A stretch of DNA of 25,067 nt. Origin: JBAZOD01 sp041648955. GTDB lineage: Bacteria; Patescibacteriota; Patescibacteriia; Patescibacteriales; JAQTRU01. Below the pieces are notes generated by a model, which was not told the origin of the DNA, ran no database searches, and saw only the letters and a program-made list of their open reading frames with translations. The stretch covers positions 1-25,067 of the forward strand of contig JBAZOD010000006.1 in NCBI GenBank assembly GCA_041648955.1. Direction: 5' to 3'. The position numbers were made by a program, and so were the translations under genes. Positions 19,527 through 25,067 of the stretch are shown piece by piece (position 1 is the stretch's first letter; each line of letters opens with the position of its first letter).

Positions 19527-21359
19527 ATGAAAAAACTAATCAAAAACTTTCTATTATTCTTCATAGTTTTTTTAGTGCTCGCCGCTATTTTTAATGCTTT
19601 TTCCAATAAAAATACTAAAAGCGAGACCGTGGGCTTAGAAACGCTGATTAACCAAATTAATGAAGGCCAGGTCTCCGAGATTGTCGTCAGCGGAAACCAG
19701 CTAAATATTATTCTTAAGAATAATCAGAAAGAAACAGTCAAAAAAGAACCTAGTGATTCTTTATCAACGCTTTTAAATAATTTTAAAGTTGATCCGGAAA
19801 AATCAACTGCCATTAAGATGTCAGTCAAAGATGAGAGCGGTTGGGATTATTGGTTAGCGAATATTATTCCTTTTTTACTGCCGTTGCTTCTTGTTGGCGT
19901 CTTTATTTTTTTTATGATGCGTGGTCTGCAGGGCGCGAATTCACGGGCAATGAGTTTTGGACAATCGACGGCTAAGGATTTTAAACCGGATGCTAAGAAT
20001 CGGACGACCTTTAAAGACGTGGCCGGCGCTAAAGAAGCGAAAGAAGAGCTAAAAGAAATCGTGGAATTTTTACGATTTCCGAAAAAGTTTCATGAGCTCG
20101 GGGCGAAAATTCCGCGCGGTGTTTTATTGTTAGGCGCACCGGGAACCGGCAAGACCTTACTCGCTCGTTCGGTGGCCGGTGAAGCGCAAGTGCCGTTTTT
20201 TCATATGTCCGGCTCGGAATTCGTAGAGATGTTTGTCGGCGTCGGGGCTTCACGAGTGCGTTCTCTCTTTGAAAAAGCGAAAAAGAATGCGCCTTGTATT
20301 GTTTTTATTGACGAGATTGACGCCGTTGGCCGTCGGCGTGGCGCGGGTCTAGGCGGTTCGCATGATGAAAGGGAACAAACCTTGAATCAAATTTTAGTGG
20401 AGATGGATGGTTTTGAACCAACGCAAAATATTATTGTCGTGGCGGCGACTAATCGGCCGGATGTATTAGATCCGGCCTTACTGCGACCCGGACGTTTTGA
20501 CCGCCGGGTAATGATTGATTTGCCGGATCTAAAAGATCGTGAAGAAATTCTTTTGGTCCATGCCCGTCAGAAGCCGCTAGCCAAATCAGTAGAATTAAAA
20601 AAGATTGCCGAGCGCACGGCCGGTTTTTCGGGCGCGGATTTGGCTAATATTTTAAATGAAGCGGCAATTTTGGCAGCGCGCGGCGACAAAAAAGAAATTA
20701 TCAATGAAAATTTATTTGAAGCGATTGAGAAAGTAATGATCGGGCCGGAAAGAAAAAGCCGAGTGATTACGGAAAAGGAAAAAAAGATTACCGCTTATCA
20801 TGAAGCCGGTCATGCCGTGGTTTCGCATTTTTTACCGGACGCTGATCCGGTCCATAAGGTTTCTATTATTGCCCGAGGTTCGGCCGGCGGCTATACTTTG
20901 AAGGCCCCGACCGAAGACCGCCATATGCACGCCAAATCTGAATTTATTTCGGAGATTGCTGTTTTGCTTGCCGGCCACTTAGTGGAAAAAGATATTTTTG
21001 GCGAAGTAACAACCGGGGCGACTTCGGATTTACGTCGGGCGACCGCTTTAGCGCGCAGCCTGGTAACTGACTTCGGTATGAGCGATCATCTAGGCCCACG
21101 CACGTACGGCGAAAAAGAAGAAATGATCTTCCTTGGAAGAGAAATTCATGAGCAGCGCGATTATAGCGAGAAAGTCGCGGAAAAAATTGATGAGGAAATC
21201 TCCAGCTTTATTAAGCAGGGCGAAACTAGGGCGCAAAAGATTATTATTGAACAAAAAGAGAAACTGGAAAAAATCGTCGCCGCCCTTCTCAAAGAAGAAA
21301 CCCTGGAAAAAGAAGAATTTGAGAAAATTGTCGGATCGAAACCAAAAAGTCCGGTTTAA
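19527..21359 (+). CDS. ftsH: ATP-dependent zinc metalloprotease FtsH, 610 aa
   Basis: Two membrane helices (about 8-25 and 110-132) enclose an extracytoplasmic domain of about 80 residues, as expected for FtsH. The AAA+ domain has Walker A GAPGTGKT (203-210), Walker B VFIDEID (259-265), and the second region of homology around AATNRPDVLDPALLRPGRFD. The M41 protease domain has the zinc motif HEAGH (425-429) and third ligand D501 in TTGATSDLRRAT. The hexamer degrades misfolded membrane and short-lived cytosolic proteins. Length is normal and the pore motif region (MSGSEFVEMFVGVGASRVR) is intact. It has its own promoter; no terminator hairpin is obvious before rpmF. GC content is clearly higher than in the left 14 kb. 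Confidence 0.97.
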   Translation: MKKLIKNFLLFFIVFLVLAAIFNAFSNKNTKSETVGLETLINQINEGQVSEIVVSGNQLNIILKNNQKETVKKEPSDSLSTLLNNFKVDPEKSTAIKMSVKDESGWDYWLANIIPFLLPLLLVGVFIFFMMRGLQGANSRAMSFGQSTAKDFKPDAKNRTTFKDVAGAKEAKEELKEIVEFLRFPKKFHELGAKIPRGVLLLGAPGTGKTLLARSVAGEAQVPFFHMSGSEFVEMFVGVGASRVRSLFEKAKKNAPCIVFIDEIDAVGRRRGAGLGGSHDEREQTLNQILVEMDGFEPTQNIIVVAATNRPDVLDPALLRPGRFDRRVMIDLPDLKDREEILLVHARQKPLAKSVELKKIAERTAGFSGADLANILNEAAILAARGDKKEIINENLFEAIEKVMIGPERKSRVITEKEKKITAYHEAGHAVVSHFLPDADPVHKVSIIARGSAGGYTLKAPTEDRHMHAKSEFISEIAVLLAGHLVEKDIFGEVTTGATSDLRRATALARSLVTDFGMSDHLGPRTYGEKEEMIFLGREIHEQRDYSEKVAEKIDEEISSFIKQGETRAQKIIIEQKEKLEKIVAALLKEETLEKEEFEKIVGSKPKSPV

Positions 21360-21414
21360 TAGGCATTAATTGACTAATACTAGATTTAAGATATACTAAA
21401 ATTAAGATAATTAA

Positions 21415-21477
21415 AAGATTGAAAGTTGAAAATTAAAAGATTTAATAAATAATTTTTCAATTTTTCAATTTTGAATA
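21415..21477 (+). repeat. AT-rich imperfect inverted repeat before rpmF
   Basis: The arms are built from ATTGAAAGTTGAAAATT on the left and TTTTTCAATTTTTCAATTTT on the right. A very similar element precedes pilT. It could act as a weak RNA hairpin at the ftsH/rpmF border or be a scattered genomic repeat. Confidence 0.5.
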
Positions 21478-21484
21478 ATAAAAT

Positions 21485-21682
21485 ATGGCTAATCCTAAAA
21501 AAAGAAAGACTCATAGCGCGAGTCATAAGGGCCGATCTCATTTGGCTTTAAAGAAAACGACTCTAAAAAAATGCCCAAAATGCGGCCAGATGCGTCAACC
21601 GCATACGGTTTGCCGTTTCTGTGGCAGTTATAAAGGAAAAGAAGTTTTAAAAATAAAGACTAAGGCGACTAAAAAGAAATAA
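21485..21682 (+). CDS. rpmF: Ribosomal protein L32, 65 aa
   Basis: The start MANPKKRKTHSASHKGRSH is the typical L32 beginning. Two cysteine pairs, CPKC and CRFC, form the zinc ribbon seen in C+ versions of the protein. The tail is basic (KIKTKATKKK). It is a structural protein of the 50S subunit, near the peptidyl transferase/exit region. It lies 2 nt upstream of nusB and is surely co-transcribed with it. Confidence 0.95.
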   Translation: MANPKKRKTHSASHKGRSHLALKKTTLKKCPKCGQMRQPHTVCRFCGSYKGKEVLKIKTKATKKK

Positions 21683-21684
21683 TT

Positions 21685-22206
21685 ATGTCTAATCGACATT
21701 TAGCTCGGACGATTGTTCTGCAAACTTTGTTTGCTTGGGATTTTAATGGTCAAAAAGAAGGAGATATTGACCGAATAATCGTTGATAATTTCGCTAATTT
21801 CGCCCCAAATTTTGATGATGGTGGCTTCGTTAAAGAGTTAGTGACCGGCGTCAAAGAGCATTTGGTTAAAATTGATAAACAAATTGTTAAATACGCGACC
21901 GAATGGCCGCTCGATCAGATTACCACAGTTGACCGCAATATTTTGCGATTAGGAATCTATGAATTAATGTATACGAGTATTCCACCCCGCGTCGCCATTA
22001 ATGAATCTATTGAAATTGCTAAAAGTTTCGGTGGCGATTCGTCCGGGAAATTTGTTAACGGCGTTTTAGGCGCTTTATATAATGATGAACCGGAAATTCA
22101 GAAGCGCGACAATAAGGAAGAAATGGAGATGGCCAAGAAAGAAGAAAGCGAAGCCACCAATAAGCCAAACGAAGATAAAGAAATGATGGAAATGCTCGGA
22201 GAATAA
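21685..22206 (+). CDS. nusB: Transcription antitermination factor NusB, 173 aa
   Basis: The typical all-helical NusB pattern is present: RHLARTIVLQTLFAWDF at the start, LVTGVKEHLVKID in the middle, and VDRNILRLGIYELMYTSIPP then VAINESIEIAKSFGGDSSGK with FVNGVLGAL at the end. NusB with S10 binds boxA in rRNA leaders to prevent early termination. After residue ~140 there is an extra charged tail rich in Glu, Lys and Met (KEEMEMAKKEESEATNKPNE), longer than in E. coli NusB (139 aa). It lies 2 nt after rpmF and 33 nt before rnc, a usual arrangement in Parcubacteria-like genomes. Confidence 0.94.
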   Translation: MSNRHLARTIVLQTLFAWDFNGQKEGDIDRIIVDNFANFAPNFDDGGFVKELVTGVKEHLVKIDKQIVKYATEWPLDQITTVDRNILRLGIYELMYTSIPPRVAINESIEIAKSFGGDSSGKFVNGVLGALYNDEPEIQKRDNKEEMEMAKKEESEATNKPNEDKEMMEMLGE

Positions 22207-22239
22207 GCGTCGGCGATTTAAAAGATTATTAAATTTTAT

Positions 22240-22938
22240 ATGGCAGGAAGTGATTTGGCAAAATTACAAAAAAGATTGGGAACCAAATTCAAAAATGAAG
22301 GCTTGCTGAAACAGGCTTTGGTTCACCGGTCCTATTTGAATGAGCATCCGGATTTTAAAATTGGCCATAACGAAAGATTAGAATTTTTAGGCGACGCGGT
22401 TTTGGAAATCATTGTCACTGAATTTTTATATTTAAATTTTACAACGACGCCAGAGGGAGATTTAACAAATTGGCGTGCTTCGCTCGTTAACGCCAAGATG
22501 CTGTATGAGGTCGCGACCGAACTAGGCGTGGAAGAATGTTTGTATTTATCCAAAGGCGAGGCGCGCGATAAGAATAAAAAATCTCGCCAGTTTATTTTAG
22601 CTAACGCGATTGAAGCGATTATCGGTGCGATTTACTTAGATCAGGGGATTGAGGCAGCTAAAAAATTTGTAACGAAGAATATCGTTACAAAATTTGATGA
22701 CATCTTAGCCAACCAAACTTATTTGGATCCAAAATCACATTTTCAGGAAAAGGCCCAAGAAATTAAGGGTGTTACACCTCATTATCAACTTTTAGATGAA
22801 ACCGGACCGGATCACGCCAAGATTTTTAAAGTCGGTTTATATTTGGAAGAAGAATTGATCGCTACCGGATCAGGTTCGTCAAAACAAGAAGCGCAAGTTG
22901 ATGCCGCGGCCAAAGGAATTAAGAAAATGGCCTGGTAG
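22240..22938 (+). CDS. rnc: Ribonuclease III, 232 aa
   Basis: The RIII domain has the signature NERLEFLGDAVLEII (44-58), giving acidic metal ligands E48 and D52. The second metal block reads ANAIEAIIGAIYLDQG, with E125 in place but N122 where E. coli has D114. The C-terminal double-stranded-RNA-binding domain (about 162-230) starts DPKSHFQEKAQE and ends with GSGSSKQEAQVDAAAKGIKK. RNase III cuts double-stranded RNA, including the stems around pre-23S and pre-16S rRNA. It is in one operon with rpmF and nusB, functionally sensible since both NusB and RNase III act on rRNA. Stop is TAG; the pilT gene follows after an AT-rich inverted repeat. Confidence 0.95.
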   Translation: MAGSDLAKLQKRLGTKFKNEGLLKQALVHRSYLNEHPDFKIGHNERLEFLGDAVLEIIVTEFLYLNFTTTPEGDLTNWRASLVNAKMLYEVATELGVEECLYLSKGEARDKNKKSRQFILANAIEAIIGAIYLDQGIEAAKKFVTKNIVTKFDDILANQTYLDPKSHFQEKAQEIKGVTPHYQLLDETGPDHAKIFKVGLYLEEELIATGSGSSKQEAQVDAAAKGIKKMAW

Positions 22939-22949
22939 ACGATTAAAAG

Positions 22950-23008
22950 ATTAAAAATTGAAAGATTGAAAATTATAATTTTTTAATTTGTAATTTTCAA
23001 TTTTTAAT
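22950..23008 (+). repeat. AT-rich inverted repeat before pilT
   Basis: A perfect 14-bp pair, ATTAAAAATTGAAA (22950-22963) and TTTCAATTTTTAAT (22995-23008), flanks a 31-nt AT-only loop. It resembles the element before rpmF. No T-run terminator form is evident, but the stem ends 3 nt before the pilT start codon. Confidence 0.65.
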
Positions 23009-23011
23009 TAT

Positions 23012-24070
23012 ATGGATATTAATAATTTGTTAAAATTGGCGGCGGAAAAGAAAGCTTCGGATGTTCATCTTTTGTTTGATCAGGCGCCGATTTTAAGAAT
23101 TGACGGCGAATTAAAAGATATCAACGAAGTCGTGCCCGAAGGAAACTTTTTGAAATTATCCAATTTGGATCTAGAGAATATAATTGACGTTTTGATTACT
23201 AAAGAGCAGAAGGCTCGTTTTTTGGATAAGCGGGATTTGGATTTTGGTTACCAAATCGCCGGCTATCGTTATCGACTTAATTTAGCCTTTGAAAAAAATA
23301 ATATCATGATTGTCGCGCGAGTAATCGATGAACACCAGCCGACCTTAGAGGAAATTGGTATGCCACCAGTCGTTGAAAAGCTTTTGGATTTGCCGCAAGG
23401 CTTTATCTTAGTGACCGGTCCGACGGGTTGCGGAAAATCCACGACACTCGCCGCTATGGTTAACCATATTAATGACACGCGTCGCGCCAATATTATTACT
23501 CTAGAAGATCCGATTGAATTTGTTTTTACGCCGAATAAAAGTATTATCTCGCAAAGACAACTAGGTAACGACATGATTAGTTTCGCGGCTGGTTTAAAAC
23601 ATGTTTTACGACAAGATCCGAACGTGATTATGCTCGGCGAGATGCGCGATTTAGAAACAATTGCCGCTGCGGTTACCTTGGCGGAGACCGGCCATTTGGT
23701 TTTAGCGACGCTCCATACTTATAGCGCCGCCCAAACTATTGATCGGATAATTGATATTTTTCCACCCCATCAACAAGCGCAAATCAAATCACAGCTTTCG
23801 TCGGTTTTAAGCGCGGTAATTTCTCAAAGACTATTGCCGCGTCTTAAAGGGGGGCGAGTGGCGGCGCGGGAAATTTTAGTTAATAATTCAGCCATTGCCA
23901 ATTTAATCCGCGAAGGCAAAATAGCACAAATAAAAAGCGCGCTGGAAACAGGGGCGAATATGGGAATGGTCACCCTAGATAGACATATTAAACAACTTTA
24001 TCAGGCGAATGAAATAAGCCGCGAGGCAGCCGAGAGACAGATGGAGGATCCGCAATTGTTAGGCGATTAA
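23012..24070 (+). CDS. pilT: Type IV pilus retraction ATPase PilT, 352 aa
   Basis: The N-terminal PAS-like domain starts at SDVHLLFDQAPILRIDGEL. The RecA-like ATPase has Walker A GPTGCGKST (136-144), Asp box EDPIEFVF (165-172), Walker B VIMLGEMRD (205-213) and His box GHLVLATLHT (227-236). It powers depolymerisation of type IV pili and so twitching or DNA uptake. The length is typical (340-370 aa). The usual AIRNLIREGK-like C-terminal motif appears as AIANLIREGK. It stands alone between an AT-rich inverted repeat and a strong terminator at 24094; other pilus genes are not in the window. Confidence 0.95.
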   Translation: MDINNLLKLAAEKKASDVHLLFDQAPILRIDGELKDINEVVPEGNFLKLSNLDLENIIDVLITKEQKARFLDKRDLDFGYQIAGYRYRLNLAFEKNNIMIVARVIDEHQPTLEEIGMPPVVEKLLDLPQGFILVTGPTGCGKSTTLAAMVNHINDTRRANIITLEDPIEFVFTPNKSIISQRQLGNDMISFAAGLKHVLRQDPNVIMLGEMRDLETIAAAVTLAETGHLVLATLHTYSAAQTIDRIIDIFPPHQQAQIKSQLSSVLSAVISQRLLPRLKGGRVAAREILVNNSAIANLIREGKIAQIKSALETGANMGMVTLDRHIKQLYQANEISREAAERQMEDPQLLGD

Positions 24071-24093
24071 AAAATAATTAAATTCAGACACTT

Positions 24094-24121
24094 AAAAATA
24101 GCCTAATTATGGCTATTTTTT
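24094..24121 (+). terminator. Terminator of pilT
   Basis: AAAAATAGCC, loop TAATTAT, GGCTATTTTTT form a 10-bp stem with T run, 23 nt after the pilT stop. Confidence 0.88.
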
Positions 24122-24137
24122 GCACAGTTTATCCCCC

Positions 24138-24165
24138 TTGACATAATTTTTAAAACAGTTATAAT
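24138..24165 (+). promoter_or_regulatory. Strong promoter upstream of the 23S rRNA gene
   Basis: TTGACA (24138-24143), 16-nt spacer and TATAAT (24160-24165) are both perfect consensus boxes. Transcription would start near 24172. Such a consensus promoter suits an rRNA gene, but a terminator-like hairpin lies 100 nt downstream. Confidence 0.8.
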
Positions 24166-24171
24166 TGTTAT

Positions 24172-24297
24172 CAGTTTTAACAGGGCTGAAAAAGCCAAAA
24201 ATAATATGCAAAAACAGTTCAGAAACCATGTTAAAAAGCGATTCTAAATAATGGCTATTTTGCGATTACTTAGAACCGCTCCAAAGCGGTTTTTTTG
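24172..24297 (+). ncRNA. Leader RNA with 13-codon ORF and attenuator-like hairpins
   Basis: From the promoter, RNA would contain a small hairpin GGCT-GAAAA-AGCC (about 24184-24196) and a 13-codon ORF at 24206-24247 (MQKQFRNHVKKRF). A long imperfect stem joins 24237-24253 to 24264-24280. A GC-rich hairpin, AACCGC-TCCAAA-GCGGTT plus T run (24274-24296), overlaps the long stem. The two structures are mutually exclusive, as in attenuators. It could be the controlled leader of the 23S gene or a separate ~125-nt small RNA. Confidence 0.45.
24274..24296 (+). terminator. Intrinsic terminator-like hairpin before the 23S gene
   Basis: AACCGC, loop TCCAAA, GCGGTT followed by TTTTT. It sits between the strong promoter and the rRNA, so it must be bypassed, or a second promoter must exist downstream. 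Confidence 0.75.
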
Positions 24298-24357
24298 CGC
24301 CCTGCGAACCTTAACAATTCATGTTAGAGTAAAGACATCAAAAATATAAAGTAAATC

Positions 24358-24458
24358 TAGCATCTTGTCCTGAAATCTCAATTTTTCGTCCGAGATTAGG
24401 GGCGCTGTAATGAGATGCTAAAAAACACGCTTTTTGTAGCTTTAAAAATAAAAGCGTG
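24358..24458 (+). other. Two hairpins in the pre-23S leader
   Basis: TAGCATCT (24358-24365) pairs perfectly with AGATGCTA (24413-24420) around an inner AATCTC/GAGATT stem. CACGCTTTT (24426-24434) pairs with AAAAGCGTG (24450-24458), ending just before the mature 23S start. They may help processing or protect the 5' end; the region 24298-24357 shows nothing else convincing. Confidence 0.55.
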
Positions 24459-24461
24459 GGA

Positions 24462-25067
<606 letters not shown>

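Noticed and set aside
24122..24461. 16S rRNA end or spacer tRNA upstream of 23S
   Set aside because: None of the conserved 16S 3' end or tRNA sequences is present; the segment holds a promoter and hairpins.

Overview
The window looks like a piece of a small, AT-rich bacterial genome of the Candidate Phyla Radiation (Patescibacteria, Parcubacteria-like). This is an inference. It rests on the low GC content, the almost complete absence of Shine-Dalgarno sequences before clear genes, the rpmF-nusB-rnc order, a separate 23S rRNA gene with no 16S in front of it, and many short unknown proteins. UGA is a normal stop: reading through the TGA that ends the macro-domain gene (9714) would run on toward the next gene. 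Codes 4 and 25 are therefore unlikely.

Layout. (1) 1-5223 is accessory DNA, all on the + strand: a broken 5' fragment of an HNH gene, several unknown proteins, a conserved gene interrupted by an in-frame TGA, an intact HNH endonuclease, and a three-gene cassette headed by a ClpP/SppA-like serine protease of the SDH_sah family. (2) 5406-5428 matches the 3' end of a tRNA-Gly gene without the rest of the tRNA. It forms the last codons and stop of a large serine recombinase (5417-6955, minus), so it is a good candidate attachment site. (3) 7.3-10.5 kb is a minus-strand accessory block: a winged-helix Rep-like protein, an unknown protein, small membrane proteins and a macro-domain hydrolase. (4) 10.8-14.4 kb holds small + strand cargo genes: a conserved hypothetical, DUF1508, two zinc-finger miniproteins, a membrane protein, a TIGR02391/HEPN-like protein, another membrane-anchored protein, and a 58-residue minus-strand gene. 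Three copies of a 27-nt motif, each followed by a hairpin, are found here.

(5) 14.5-17.85 kb is a tight three-gene operon: two large proteins ending in PEP-synthase-type phosphohistidine swivel domains, then a heparin-lyase-like protein. (6) From 17.9 kb on there are core genes: rpsA behind a structured leader, ftsH, rpmF, nusB, rnc and pilT. The window ends in the first ~600 nt of 23S rRNA. That gene lies behind a strong promoter and a leader that contains a 13-codon ORF and a terminator-like hairpin.

The core genes serve translation (S1, L32), rRNA transcription and processing (NusB, RNase III, 23S), membrane protein quality control (FtsH) and pilus retraction (PilT). The left 14 kb looks like integrated mobile or defence-type cargo, with one or more junctions near 5.4 kb. 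The most interesting unexplained items are the attP-like junction inside the integrase stop codon, the 27-nt repeat with terminators, the paired swivel-domain operon, the structured leader at 10.5-10.64 kb, and the attenuator-like leader before the 23S gene.
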